From Rhodocollybia butyracea (taxonomy: Eukaryota > Basidiomycota > Agaricomycetes > Agaricales > Omphalotaceae), in contig JADNRY010000060.1 of NCBI GenBank assembly GCA_015501585.1, forward strand, positions 62,001 through 126,000: 64,000 nucleotides of DNA, read 5' to 3'. The notes under the pieces were generated by a model. That model ran no database searches. It had not been told where the DNA came from and saw only the letters and a program-made list of their open reading frames with translations. The translations under genes were made by a program, and so were the position numbers. This document shows positions 11,445-23,678 of the stretch, piece by piece; positions within the stretch are counted from its first letter, which is position 1; each line of letters begins with the position of its first letter.

Positions 11445-12893
11445 ATGGTGTCGCAAAGTATCAAACTAGGAGGAACAGCATCCCATATTTCCGTTGGTCG
11501 AGTCGCTGTGGGCATTTCTTTCGCTGCAACGCGTGCGTATATTGACCAAGATTTTAGCATGGATTGATGACTATGACGTGCGTTCTCGTTTCTCCATTAA
11601 TTTACGTCGAATATAAGTTAATATCATTTGCTTCGACCTAGAACGACGCCCCACCCGGTTAGCGATGAGCAAGCCTTCGAAGCCATCAAAGCTGGAGTTG
11701 GCGCGCTCCCTGCTGGAACGAAAATGTTCTTGAATAGCGGTACGCCATTTTCCTTCACAAGCCCTATAGACATACTTACCATTGATTCAGGTGAATTCTA
11801 CGACAACAGCTGGGGTACTGGGAATCTCAAGTTACTTTCCAGGTTCTTCGCAAAGTACCCCGAGTATGCAGAGAGGACGTTCCTTTCAGTGAAAGGTGGT
11901 GTCCGTGAAAGGACTCCCGACGGATCGTAAGTTGAGCTCTCAATCCACCACGTCATACTGGCATTGAAATCACCACTGACTGTGTTAGTTTGGAATGTTT
12001 GAGAAGTAGCGTTGATAACATCAACAAAGAACTAGGCCCCAACAAGAAACTAGATCTGTTCCAACCTGCTCGAATCGATCGCAATCTTCCAGTGGAAATG
12101 ATCATGAATAATCTAGTCATTTTGCTCAAGGAGGGCAAATTCTCCCACATTGGTCTTTCAGAGTGTAATGCGAACACTCTAAGGAAAGCGCATTCGGTAT
12201 GTTACCATGGAGCGTTCTTGTTTCTAAATTCTCATCTTCTTACTTTTGCCAGGTTTATCCAGTCACCGCTGCAGAAATTGAAGTCAGCGCTTGGGAATAT
12301 GGAGATAACCAGAAGGCTGTCATTGCAGCCGCAACAGAGCTGAACATTTCCGTTCTTGCCTATTCTCCATTGGGACGAGGCTTCCTAACCGGCCGGATTA
12401 GATCCCTCTCTGGTGCGTTTGCTGTGCATATATAAACAAGTATTAACTTCCTCCTTCAGCGGGAGACCCCCGTGCCAACTTTGATCGCCTCAAAGAAGAA
12501 AATTTGAAAACCAACCTCGTTATTGTTGATGGCTTGAAAGCTATTGCAGACAAGAAGGGTATTCCAATGTCTCAGCTATGCATCGCCTGGGTTGCTTCCC
12601 TGGGTGAGCATTTGTTAAGATGCACGCGTTGAACTTCGCCCACTAATGTTTCTGCTCCAGGTCCTACCATGATACCCCTCCCTGGGTCTTCGTATGTGGC
12701 TTTTGATTTATCACCCTAGGCTTATACTCATCTAACATCCAGGAAAGCTCTTCGCACTTTGGAAAACCTACAAGGAGGAGACGTGAAACTTACCGAAGAA
12801 GAGCTGAAGGACATAGACCAGGTTCTCGCAGCCAATCCGGTAGCAGGTGACAGGTACTTCGGTAAGGCGGTGGATGTACACCTCTGGGGTTGA
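11445..12893 (+). CDS. aldo-keto reductase, pyridoxal reductase-like
   Basis: NADPH-dependent reductase of the TIM-barrel AKR superfamily. Nine exons: 11445-11507, 11558-11577, 11642-11739, 11791-11926, 11989-12196, 12253-12412, 12460-12603, 12661-12691 and 12743-12893, giving 336 aa without frame breaks. Motifs in order: VGRVAHGLMTMT at the N terminus; LNSGEFYDNSWGTGNLKLL with the catalytic-type Tyr; ERTFLSVKGG; ARIDRNLPVE; GKFSHIGLSECNANTLRKAH; ISVLAYSPLGRGFLTG; QLCIAWVASLG; and TMIPLPGSSKALRTLEN for cofactor phosphate binding. The pattern is closest to fungal pyridoxal reductases (Plr1 type), which reduce pyridoxal to pyridoxine, but the substrate cannot be proven from sequence. A decayed copy of its 3' third lies at 17040-17600. 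Confidence 0.82.
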
Positions 12894-12949
12894 GGAAAGA
12901 TGCTTGATGCTGAAACATGACTCAATATTGAAAATCTCTCCCTCTTAAT

Positions 12950-13175
12950 ATATCTAAGTTCAAGTTTGTCTTTGGCATATAAAGCATCTAAGATATCTAT
13001 GTGAACAAGGATGGCCGAGGATCGATCATTTGCAACTAGCCTAGGGTCCACACGCCTAGCCAAACGATGTATGAGTCTGGTATAGGCCCCAGGGAACATG
13101 GTCAGTGAACAAAAGATAAGCGAGTTCCAGGTGTCGAAGCCACAGAGTTCTGTGGCGCGACTCCTAGTAGTAAGT
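12950..13175 (-). pseudogene. decayed PIG-P 5' fragment
   Basis: Aligns by eye with the 5' half of the intact PIG-P gene (17880-18050): shared blocks include the start-proximal GGCGCGACT and the region around CGCCTAGCC. The reading frame is broken and the 3' half is missing or unrecognisable. It occupies the same position downstream of AKR, in convergent orientation, as PIG-P does after the AKR fragment. Confidence 0.7.
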
Positions 13176-13264
13176 AACTACTGGAACTACTAAGAACTTA
13201 ATCGAATTCTAGTAGGCGCCTGGCACCGCCAGCCTGCAAGTCTCAAGAACGAGTACTCTGCAAT

Positions 13265-16200
13265 TGAAAAGACAAAGTAAGTTAGGCTAGCTAATATGAA
13301 AAAAATTTAGCCCATGATGAAACCTATTGAACTTGGGACATTATTGTTTTTCATTCGAAATCCTGTATCTCACCCAAAAGTCAATGCTATCTTTCATTTC
13401 TTCAATTACCCGCACGCCTGCGCGCTTTTCTGTTTCGTAAATGGACCGTAACGCACTGTGGACCCTGTAATAGTGTATCTGATTTCGCTCTATTCGAGAC
13501 CGTTGCTCAAGCGCTCAAGCCTGTCAAGGACGAACCTCTAGAGAAGAACAAAATGATGGGAAAAAGTGAGGATAGTAAGCATTTGTGGGTCCAAGTATTG
13601 GGGTTGTTGTCCCTTCTCTTGTCATTCTTGTTATGTCTTCTGCTGAAGATATTACGAGCAAGTATCTTTCAGAATACTTGACGACCATTTGGGCCGACCT
13701 GGAGCCTGATCCAACACTAGTTTCGGTACAATGCTGCGCGGTCTTGCTGGACCATAATCCTGATTTGAGGGTAGTGGTGGAAAAGGCACGCTCAGAAAAC
13801 GACTCAGATATCTTGAAGGATGCTGGTGTGGTTAAATGTTTACTTGGGTGTAGTAAGCTCTTAAAATGCTTCATCTTCCAGATTTACTACCTCGTCATCC
13901 CCGTCAAATGATTTACAACCTGGAACAATTTCGGGTTGTTTTTGAGCTTCTGGAAACTATGCGCGTACCCATGGGGAAATTTATCGACGGCACTGCGTTC
14001 GAGAGCTTACTTCAGTGGAATTTAAAAGCCTCTTTGGCTGCGGATAATCCGGATACGGTAGAGCATATCAAGAAACTCAATATTAGTTGCAAGTTTCAGG
14101 AAAGCCAGCCCTTACTCTTGCTTCATGAGATTGGAAGCTTTCGATCGGACCCCAAGCTCAATGAGCGAGTGGAGCGGATCTTTACTCCGACACGAAACAC
14201 GTTTGTTCTTTCTTTGTGTTATTGAGTGATTTTGTTGAAGTCCTGTATTTTAGACTTCTAGTGAACTCGTCGGGTACTGGCAAAACGAGGCTTTTATATG
14301 AAGGCCTTTGTAAACATTGGGGCCTGTTCTTTGCAGCGGTGGTCGACTCTTACGGGCTTGGTTCTACCGATGTCTATAGGGTTATCAAGGAGCTTCAATC
14401 TAGCCGGATGTTTACGCCTGTTCTGATGGGTGACGCTGCGGTTCATAACTCGAAATCATCATCAACAAATCATGAAATTGCAAACCGGACGTTTAGCAAG
14501 ACGCTGCTAGCCCAGCTCTTTGTGTTCGAGCTATTCGTTGACTTGATGGCTAAGGGGGAAATTGAAGAAATACATAAGACTCGGTGGTTTCTCGCTCAGA
14601 TCCACCCTCTTCTTTTTGGCGGGAATTATGCGAGTTTAGTGTCCAGGCTTTCTTGGTGTCTCGTCAGTGATTCTCTCCTTTCCGATTGCATTTCACAGTG
14701 CTTGGAAGACATTGCATTGTCTTCTCTCGTAGATCGATGGATCCTCATTTCTTTGTTGTTCATGATGAAGCAAATGCCATAGCTGAACCCACAGTCGAAT
14801 CGCTTGTATATGCTTTCCTAGATACTCATGGCCCTCATCCGGTGCTCAAGGAAATCTTGAGAACTTGGAGTTCTCATCTGCGCAATAAGCCTTTTACAAT
14901 TGTAGTTGCTGGAACAGAGATTCCCAGGATATATTTTGAAGACGAGGAGTGGGATCAATGGCAGTGGATATCTGCCACCGGTGCTTTCAGTAATATTGAG
15001 GATCAGCAGCGATATATCCTCAAATTTCTACCCCAGGCCCTGGTTGATTCTCCTTCTGGTCAGCATCTTTTGCATCGTATGTGGGTATGGCTTCGCGGGA
15101 GGTAATGTGTATCACTCCTTCACAAAGGCCTTTAACTGAGCATATTTTCAGACATCGTTTCACTGCAGCATTCATCTCCACACTCCTCGAGAATGGATTC
15201 CAGAGTCCACATTATCTCTTGAACACTTTTCTGAAGCAGTTCACTGGTTTTTGGCCTACACTGGATGCTGATGAGTTCCTGCGCACTGAGCTACCGCGGC
15301 GTTGTCCACAATTTGATGGTCTTCCACTACAAAACTTCGATCTCGGTGAGTTTGATTTTCTTAATCAAAACCAGCTAGTCTAACTCTTGTCAAGCACATA
15401 ACTTGTGCACCAACGTCCAACATATCCTCATGAAGCACCTAATTGGGGATTATCGGTTCACTTCCCCACCAGTTCTGGACATACTTTGCGTGTCAGCAGG
15501 TTTTGGACATTTCATTGACAACATGGCAACGATCTCTGCAGAAGAACCGCTAGTGCTGATTGCGACTGCACAGTGGCTTTCACAGAAATCTTTATTAGTT
15601 CCTAACTTGGACAGCTTTCTTTCATCTTTCCACTTTTCAGATGAACCTCTGGTATACAAATCGGATTATCTCGCCCTCGCAACTGCACTCTGCTTCAAAA
15701 CTCCTCATTTAGTCTGTGATATTTTCTCCTTCTCCACTTCTTCGTTGCCTGTGTGGGCATCTCAGCACGCACAGCTTGTTGCGCTGCGTGGAGGGGGAGA
15801 AGGTGCCCGAGAAACGGTAGTCGAATACTCGCCCAAGACAGCTTCTCAGTTAGTTTTCACCGCTTCATGTGCCGCCGAGGTGCTTGACTGGATGAAGGAT
15901 GCTCGTGGCATTCCTTTCTGCAAACACATTGGGCGGAACTCAACGACACTATACTTCATATTGAGGCTGGAGGACTATACTCGATTTTGGGTTGCCCTAC
16001 GAGCACTTCCTGATGATGATGATGCAGCTCATACTGACGCAGTACAGGATATTGGGAATGCAATGATTCCCCCCGATCTTTTTGCAGAGGTAGGTTGTAT
16101 TCCAGCTTAGACCACAAGCATTCTAACAGTTGCGCACCAGGATGACATATCGAATAAAGCACTTTTTGAAGAAGCTCTCCAAGCACTGCCAGATCGGCAC

Positions 16201-16844
16201 CTTGAGATAGGAATGCTCCACGTTCTAGTCTCGCTCCACGACGAAATCAATCTTGAAGAACTAAAATTCGATACTTCTGATACCTATCCTGTTGCCTCTT
16301 TCAATATCTCTATGATTCGTGACGCGATGAAAGACGTTTCACAACGCGATGCTCTTTCCGGGTTGGTCGTCTCCATTATCAGCGATATGAAACAAAATCA
16401 TCCACTGGAAACCGAGTCGGAACTTTCTGTTTCTTACAGGCCGCCCCCTGAAGAACACCCCGTTGGAGTTTCAACCCCTGCAGCGCCATCTCGTCGTACG
16501 AAGGCTTCGAGATCGACATCTTCGAAACGACGACCCACCAAGGCTCCCGCCCCTTTGGTTGGACCATCTCGTGCAACTGCCACCAGATCTACCAAACGGA
16601 AAGCTGTTCCTGATGTTGATTCTGAACGGCCCACTACGGGTAGTAGGCGACGTCTTTCTGGCCCTTCAGCTCAACCGTCGACTCCAGTTATATCATCTCA
16701 CGCAGGACGTCGCAGTACTCGACGATCAACAGCCGTGAACAATGCAGTGGAAGAACCGGGTGTTGGTCGTACCCTACGAAGTGCAACGACAAGGACGACC
16801 CGTTCATCTTCCAGTGTAGCCGGTGCTAAAAGGTCGAGTTACAA
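13265..16844 (+). repeat. NTPase repeat unit B including its 5' flank
   Basis: From about 13265 the sequence matches the 5' flank of copies C and E (shared blocks GTCAATGCTATCTTTCAT and a Cys/Ala-rich GCGC tract), runs through the NTPase exons, and loses homology inside the C-terminal tail at about 16844. These limits mark what was inserted between the AKR/PIG-P duplications. Confidence 0.65.
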
Positions 16845-16872
16845 GACTCAAGCCAGTGGTACTCGAGAGTAG
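13633..16872 (+). pseudogene. P-loop NTPase of the repeated family, copy B, frameshifted and tail-truncated
   Basis: Exons 13633-13825, 13882-14215, 14254-15101, 15152-15345, 15395-16089 and 16141-16872 correspond one to one to those of copies A, C and D. One base is missing at about 14713 (before Walker B), which breaks exon 3; the summed exon length confirms a -1 shift. The Walker B-like segment reads FFVVHDEAN, with His replacing the Leu found in copies A, C, D and E. The C terminus diverges after VAGAKRS, so the basic tail ending in YNLRST is lost. Intron 14216-14253 (38 nt) has a GT donor where copies A, C and D have GC, and it contains a stop if retained. It is inserted between AKR and PIG-P. 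Confidence 0.78.
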
Positions 16873-17039
16873 ACAATTTGGGCATTGTATTGTATCTACC
16901 TAAGGTAAAGTATGTAAGTAGAAAGATCGGGCTGAACGTATCGGAATAGTAATTGCGTGGGGAAAAGAAAAGAAAAGCATTTTCATTTTTCCTATACTGT
17001 ACCTGTTCCGCACCAGAACTGAACATCCCTGTTCCCCCT

Positions 17040-17600
17040 TACCCTCCGCTGGGACGAAGTTTCTTCCCTAAATAGTTTGAATTTCCCAGTGATATCCTTG
17101 GTATATTTGTCGTGTGTAATTTAGCACAACCGTTAGCATCCACAGAGGGAGACTGGCGCGCAAAATTGGAGCGCTTCTAAGAAGTTAGAACCAAGCTCGC
17201 TATTGTTGATGATTTGAGACCTATCGCAGTCAAGAAGGATCTTTACGCGTCTCGGCTAATGGACGCTGCTTCCTCGGGTGAACCCGCCACCACACGCAGT
17301 GAACTTGACCAGCTAATTTCTGTGCTCCGGGTCCGACTGTGCTACGTCTCCCAATCCAGTTGTCGGTGAACGGTATTTTGGGAAGGCAGTGGATGCATAA
17401 TGGTACCTCTGGAATTGAGAGATATGCAACCGATGAAAGAGATTTCTTTTCTTTCGGTATGCCGAATCGGCTATCCCTACGGTTGTTCATTCGGGGTCTG
17501 AGAGAAACATCAGTTGCAACGCGCGTGAGCCTGCAACCGTTGGGCACCCCTTCACTATTCGTACACTCCGCACTTTGTAAAGGCCTACATGTAAGCATTT
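17040..17600 (+). pseudogene. decayed AKR 3' fragment
   Basis: Recognisable remains of AKR exons 6-9: CTGGGACGAAGTTTCTTCC matches the SPLGRGFL coding region. GAGACTGGCGCGCAAA and the following block match the exon-7 start. A degenerate C-terminal segment lies at 17370-17425, and another exon-9-like piece is displaced to about 17555-17590. It is broken throughout. Its homologue is 12357-12893; the pair flanks NTPase copy B. Confidence 0.72.
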
Positions 17601-17654
17601 AACGTTAACGTTGATATTTATGCAGCATAGTAGTCGAGCGAACCACGTACAAGG

Positions 17655-18056
17655 TCACTGTGTATACAGCACCCGATTAACGACTTCGATTGGAATATCA
17701 TACAATTCATCGAGTTGTTCTGTTTCATCCCCTTCGTCTTTTCCATTCGCGTGCCCATTCCTTCGCACTCGGAAATCTTCAACGCTCTGTGAATACAGGC
17801 TTGCTGCATCCCCAAATCCCGGTGTTCCTCGAATTGTCAATGCAAAATATGTCCAGTATGTGAGGAGAACAAGCACAAGAGACCACGCGGGAATGAGGAT
17901 CGACCATTCCCGACTAGGGTACCACCCGACGCCTAGCCAGACGATGTAAGAGTCAGGTAGAAGCCCCCAGAGAAGGTAGACAATGAATAGAAGATAGGTG
18001 AGTGTCCAGGCGACGAAGCCGTAGAATTCTGAGGCGCGACTACTGGTTGGGCTCAT
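17655..18056 (-). CDS. GPI19: PIG-P/GPI19, subunit of GPI-N-acetylglucosaminyltransferase
   Basis: 133-aa single-exon protein. It starts MSPTSSRASEFYGFVAW, runs through two membrane segments (residues about 9-33 and 52-75) joined by LLPDSYIVWLGVGWYPSREW, and ends in DIPIEVVNRVLY, all typical of PIG-P. The protein is a small ER-membrane subunit of the complex that transfers GlcNAc to phosphatidylinositol, the first step of GPI-anchor synthesis. It converges with a decayed AKR fragment, and a truncated relic of its own 5' end lies at 12950-13175. Confidence 0.88.
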   Translation of the reverse strand: MSPTSSRASEFYGFVAWTLTYLLFIVYLLWGLLPDSYIVWLGVGWYPSREWSILIPAWSLVLVLLTYWTYFALTIRGTPGFGDAASLYSQSVEDFRVRRNGHANGKDEGDETEQLDELYDIPIEVVNRVLYTQ

Positions 18057-19296
18057 AACATGGAAGTGTTAGGCGAAGGTGGGATTCCGCACGTGACAGC
18101 CTTTCGTGTCTTCTGAATCTTGTCCAACCTCCTTTGGCAGTCTGCTCTGGGATTATCATTCTGTACTTTGCAATTCGCTTACGGGTCTTTACTGGACGTG
18201 TCGTGGCCATCTGCCGAAAGTTGCACGGACCTCTAATCTCGGAATATCACGAGCTCGCCTTGTCAGTTGAAGTGTATTTTCGGCGACACTGAACGAAACT
18301 GGGTTATACATAACACCAAATCGGAAGTGGTACCGAGATTTTAAACTTCAAAAACTTATAAGACTAATAATCGATAGGAGTGTTTTCTTCCAGATCTCTT
18401 GCCCTGAACAATATCGGAGAATCGTCACCGCACAAACCCTCCTCTCAAGACTCGGAATCACGATTAACGTTTCGCCCATCGTGAATGGTTTCGCCCCAAT
18501 ATAGGTTCTCGGTAATCGGATCCTGGCCTTTTCTTTCGATGAATCCATCAAACTTCATGGTTTCAGCATGTTCCCTCATAAACATCGCTGTGGAATTAAG
18601 CTGTCGTGTGCGTCTGTACCTATCAATCTGTCAGAGAGAAGCACTATACAATTCTCCGGCTATCCATCCAATGAAAAGCTTGGCAAGTTGCGGTTGTGGT
18701 TGCTACAGTTTTAGTCGAGATTCGAAAGATTTTTGGCCCCAACTATCTGGGTCTAGGACTGTCTAGGAGCGTATGTCCGCATTACCGCTCAGTGCTAATG
18801 AGGCCTCGAGGATCTTAGGTATAGACGACTATAGACGACTCTAAGTGTATCTTTGTGCCGATATCTTGAGAACCGTTAAATTGTTTCCTATTGTTTCCCG
18901 TGATGAGCTCCCGCTGCGGCCATATGCTGCCATTTCTGATTTTGGTTTTACTCTCGACTTTCGAGTCTCCCAGTTCTCCGATAAGTACTGTTCAGAGTTG
19001 TTCGGTGCATGTGAGTTTAGCCACCAAAGGTCCGCTCTATCGCTCTTCGTATGACATTTGTTTCAAAATACTCAACGAAAGCCTTGTGTGATGTCTGACT
19101 CTCCCGATAAGGTGACTTTAGACCAGGTGGTACTTCATCGGCACCATGGGGCACTTCTGCATTTAGTAAGTGCTAATTTTATTGATCAGTATTGAATTTT
19201 CTGGGCCACGAATGTATAAGAACTGTGCCAATTAACTTTTTTCCCAGGTTCCTACCCTTCCTGCCAGCATCCCCTCTGAAGACGAGAAGTGCTACT
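18057..19296. other. intergenic, no gene supported
   Basis: About 1.2 kb between PIG-P and the UNC93-like gene. Short ORFs on both strands overlap each other and lack recognisable motifs or coherent splice sites. The part next to 19297 is presumably the promoter of the transporter. Confidence 0.4.
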
Positions 19297-21386
19297 ATGT
19301 CCCTCCAAGATGAGAAAGCTGGCAGTGAAACCGAGGTTGTCACGTACGAACGACCGACCGGGTGGAAGGGCATATATTACAAGCCCTTAACTCAGGTCAG
19401 TTTTTTCGTTGTTTAATGTACTTTTCTGATATTGGAGCAGGTTATCATGCTTGGATTCATATGTTTCATGGGTCCTGGTGAGTTATTGTCTTGAGTAAAC
19501 TATCCTATTATCTTAAAATCCCGTGCAGGTTTGTTCAATGCCGTCAACGGTTTGGGTGGTGGTGGTCAAGTGGATGCTACCACTAGCGCGAATTCAAACG
19601 TAGCTCTCTACTCTACGTTCGCCTTCGTGGGCTTCTTCGCAGGGTCCGCATTTTCTTCATGTGATCTCCATCCGCGATATCTTATCTTCCCCGTAGCTCT
19701 GTGAATAATAGATTAGGCTCTATACTTACCCTCCAGCTCGGAACCTTTCGGATACTGCTTATACATTGGTTCCTATCTGTATGATTCATTCTTATCTCTT
19801 CGCAAGACTCATTGAATTCATATACTCTGCAGTGCTCTGAACATTCATCCCACGCAGGAGCTTTCGTTATAGCCTCCGGAGCCATTCTTGGTGTCTGTGC
19901 TGGTCTTTTATGGGCCGCACAAGGTTCCCTAATGTTGGCCTACCCGACTGAATCTCAGAAGGGAACATACATTGCTATCTTCTGGGCTATTTTCAATCTG
20001 GGTGGTATTATCGGCTCGGCCGTTTCCCTTGGAACCAATTTCAACAACACGGTATGTTCTGTCACTGCAGTATCTTGATCTTAAGTTGATCGAAATATTA
20101 TTTCCCTTTCTAGAGTGGAACTGGTGAGTTGGATTTGACTAGAGTTGTTGTTTCGTTGCTCAATCGGGTTTGGAAATAGTTGGAAATGGCACCTATGTAC
20201 GTATGCCAATGCTTTACCTCAGAACATGGAATGGAATTAACCTTCTTTTCAGATTGCATTCATTATCTTGACTGCGATTGGTATTGCTATCCCATCCGTT
20301 ATGGCATCTCCCAAGAAAGTCATCCGTTCAGATGGCTCAAAAGTCATCATTCCTCTCCATCCGACATGGAAGACCCAGTTATATGGTCTCTGGCTCGTTT
20401 TGGAAACCGACCCTATGATCTTGTTGCTTTTCCCCATGTTCTTTGTATCCAACTGGTTCTACACATGGCGTGAGTTGTTTGTCCCCCTCGGTAATCTTTC
20501 CTAAACAATGTCTCAACAGAATTCAATGACTTCAATGGTGCCCTCTTCGATCTCCGGGGACGTTCGCTGAACAGTCTCCTTTACTGGACTTCCCAGGTCT
20601 TCGGTTCTATCGGAATAAGTTTCATCCTTGACAGTAAACTCAATCGTCGTACTCGTGCATTTAGTGGCTGGGGTGCGCTCATGGTTATGATTTTCGTCAC
20701 TCACATATGGGCATACTTTTATCAAATGTATTGTGCTGTTTTATTCGTAGCCCGTATTGCTGCTCACCAGTTTTTTTGTTCAATCCAGTCAATACGTCCG
20801 ACCTGGCCCACAGGATATTGATATCCATGACAAACGATACGTTGGAAGAGTCTTTTTGTACATCTTCTTCGGATTCTTGGACTCGATGTGGCAGACGACT
20901 TCTTACTGGCTCATGGGTGCGATATCCAACGATGCTGGAAAGTTGGCTATCATGGTCGGATTCTGTGCGTATATTACATATTTCGCCTTCGACTTGCGCG
21001 TTTAATTTTGCGCTATCTAGATAAATCCCTACAGTCTGCAGGAGCAGCGGGGGTTTGGCGAGCTGATGCTGTTAAACTCCCGTGAGGACGCCCCCAATCT
21101 GTTTGACTTCCCTTTACTAATTATTTCTTTAGCTTCTTGAACATCTTCGTCTCTACATGGGTGCTCCTCGTGGTTGGTCTTCTCTTTGCTTTGCCAATGA
21201 TTCACCTCCGTGTCAAAAACCACACTGAACTTGCCGACGAGACCCTGTAAGCCTCATTCCTCCTATATTGTTTCCGTTTATTAACTGCACATCTCACTTT
21301 TTTTCAGAGTGCGCATGGATGAACACGGAAATGTTCGTGATGTTTCAGAGGTTCAAAAGGAAGCAGAAGCAGTGACAACTGCTTGA
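19297..21386 (+). CDS. UNC93-like major facilitator family membrane protein
   Basis: Multi-exon gene starting MSLQDEKAGSETEVVTYERP, then about 11-12 hydrophobic segments. Diagnostic stretches are VIMLGFICFMGPGLFNAVNG, LGVCAGLLWAAQGSLMLAYP, AIFWAIFNLGGIIGSAVSLG, RRTRAFSGWGALMV and FGFLDSMWQTTSYWLMGA. These match the fungal UNC93/DUF895 branch of the MFS fold; the transported substrate is unknown. The last exon ends in a short acidic cytoplasmic tail at 21386. Near 19850 the frame for ALNIHP and the frame for AGAFVIASG are one base apart at a C-run (CCC), so either a base is missing from the assembly or the gene is broken there. Confidence 0.78.
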
Positions 21387-22021
21387 GTACTATTTGGAGG
21401 TCTTTGACGTTGCGTGCTCAACCCAATTTCTGTGCGACGTACTGCTACTAAACTACTGTACACTACGTATTTTATACCGATGGAATTTTTCTCATAGGAG
21501 TTTTTCATTTTTACGATTCAATGGGCTGGTTGATGATTATTACGAATTCAAATGAACGATTTGGTTTACTCAGGGATGCATAGTCGGTCATAGCTGAACA
21601 GAGCCGAACATAAGTACTAGTACTTAAGCTGCCGCTACAGTAGTAATTATGCTCTGTACAATGCATTCAAAGCCGAGCAGAAGGGCGTTTGAGAGTGCGA
21701 CTTCACATATGCAACAAGTATGTTCATTCTCGACTCTCGATCCCCTCCCCAGGCTTGCACTCCAAGTCTTCAGGAGCCGAACCTGGAGCCGAACCCCTGT
21801 TGCATTGCCTGCCGGTGAACAAATATGGAGTCTGCCGCTGCCGTCTACATACGACGATTCCATTATTGTACTAAGCTCAGTGCCGAGTAATTCACTTCCT
21901 TGAACCTTCCTTCCTTCTTCCATACATCAATGTATTGTCAGACACAGACGTTGATCGCATTCAAAATCCTTGAGCCGCGTTGAAGCAGGTTCCCTTCCCT
22001 TGCCCTTTCTCTCCATGAACA
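21387..22021. other. intergenic, no gene seen
   Basis: About 635 bases with only short overlapping ORFs on both strands (21624-21923). No motif or splice structure supports a gene. Confidence 0.4.
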
Positions 22022-23523
22022 ATGTCTAACCTCACGCAATCGTACGTGCTGTGATCTCCTTCCAGTTCAAGAGGCCTCAACAATGATCAACTAGTTATCT
22101 TCTTGCGGGCTCTTGGCTCAACATGTTGTTCTATGGAACGGAGATCGTCTTGGGGGGTTCTACTTCCTGAATTCACGCCCTAATCATTTTTTCCACTGGA
22201 GCCTGGGTTTAGCCTTGTTAATAGACACGGTATGCACGGCTGTAGTGTGTTACAACGCATACTTTGTGAGTCCCAGTTTCAGCAGCTACCTCAGATACTG
22301 ATATCTTTTGTTAGTATATAGTGTTGAGTCCAGAATGTAATGGCTTGTACCCGTGGCTCTCAAATACTGACTTGATCTTTGATCCAGCTTTAGAGTCTTT
22401 TATTCAACCATGGACACTCCCAGTCACTATTTTGTGTACTTACCATGCTGCTGTGGTCGAACAAGTATTCTTTATCCGTCGGTTTTGGCAAATGTGCGTA
22501 CCTGGTCTCTTCCTTCCTTGCCCTTATCAATGGAATTTAACGTCCAAGAACCCGCAATAAACTGGTCACTTTCCTATCATGTTTTCTTCTGATCGCACAT
22601 GTGAGCACGCTGTCTTTGTTTCTATCCAAAAAGATAAAGAGGGAATACCTATACCTATCCAGATATCGTTCGCCTGGATACTTGTCATCGATTTACTTGC
22701 AGTTTCAGCAGTTACGGTATTCAACCTCAACCTTACGATGTAAGGATATACCTCTTGCACAAACATGTGTCTTACGAACCACATTCAGCATTGCGGCCTC
22801 ACTATGCGCTGCTACCGATCTTTTCATCGCTGTGGTCATGTTTCATACCATGAGTAGAATCAAGACAACGTATACTGCGACCCAAAGGTACCTTTCACTG
22901 TTTCTGTTGCTTGATCTTCCTTAGCAATCATCCAGTCTGCTCCGTCGCATCTCGATGCAATCCATGGCTTGTGGATTTACCACCTCGGCAACTACAGTAG
23001 TCATGCTTGCACTTCTTGTGACACACAATCTCCAGCGTGAGTTATAATTCCATATATGTGGACAGGGACGTAACTTTATCATCCAGCTTTCACCGTTATA
23101 TTTGACATCTTAGGGAGGTTGTATACATTGACCATCCTCTTCAACTATCTAGTGCTGCGAAAACCCCTGGCTAATGTCACTGACCCGTCCGGGGTTCCGA
23201 CTACAATTGAGAGGTCGCAACCAATTATCTTTGGGCCAATGAGTACACCTGTTCTTTTAGGTTCTATCTTGGCCAGAAACTGATCTTTTTCTGTCTCATA
23301 GGCACATCACAAGCATTCACCGTTCCTACTATGGAGCTAACCTCGATTAACACTAGTTTCCATGATACCAGTTCTGTAAACCGTGCAAGTGTAAGCCGCT
23401 TGAATGTTTCGTGTTTTCGCTCTGTTAACGTCTACGTAGATCGAAGGCTCTCATTCAAAAGTACATACATTGGATAGTTCTGTTGGCACGTCCAAACAGA
23501 ATTTTTACCAAACGTCAAGTTAA
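22022..23523 (+). CDS. DUF6534-type seven-transmembrane protein
   Basis: Starts MSNLTQSYLLAGSWLNMLFYG after an intron beginning GTACGT. Hydrophobic segments follow: YFLNSRPNHFFHWSLGLALL, then LPVTILCTYHAAVVEQVFFI, a SIAASLCAATDLFIAVVMFH helix, the family-type segment RRISMQSMACGFTTSATTVV, and a last helix with TILFNYLVLRKPLA. It ends in a polar tail at 23521-23523. This is the layout of the large basidiomycete DUF6534 family, of unknown function. A six-G run at 22152-22157 separates the frame of YGTEIVLG from that of GFYFLNSR; one further G would join them, so a missing base is likely. Confidence 0.68.
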
Positions 23524-23678
23524 TATTTGCATTGCAAGGATGGAAGGATGGAAGGAACCTCAACGGAATTCCCTGTACTTTACAGAATTTATATACACAC
23601 ATCATGCTGCTTAAGAGATGGGCACTACAATTCATGAACGACGATCTGACCCGAGTCTATCGTACAGAATTAAGTTAA

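Noticed and set aside
13585..13632. Upstream Met (MGPSIGVV) as start of copy B, and the matching MGPTSVVV in copy C
   Set aside because: Possible but not shared by copies D and E, where this stretch is in another frame or lacks the Met; the Met just before SKYLSEYL is present in B-E.
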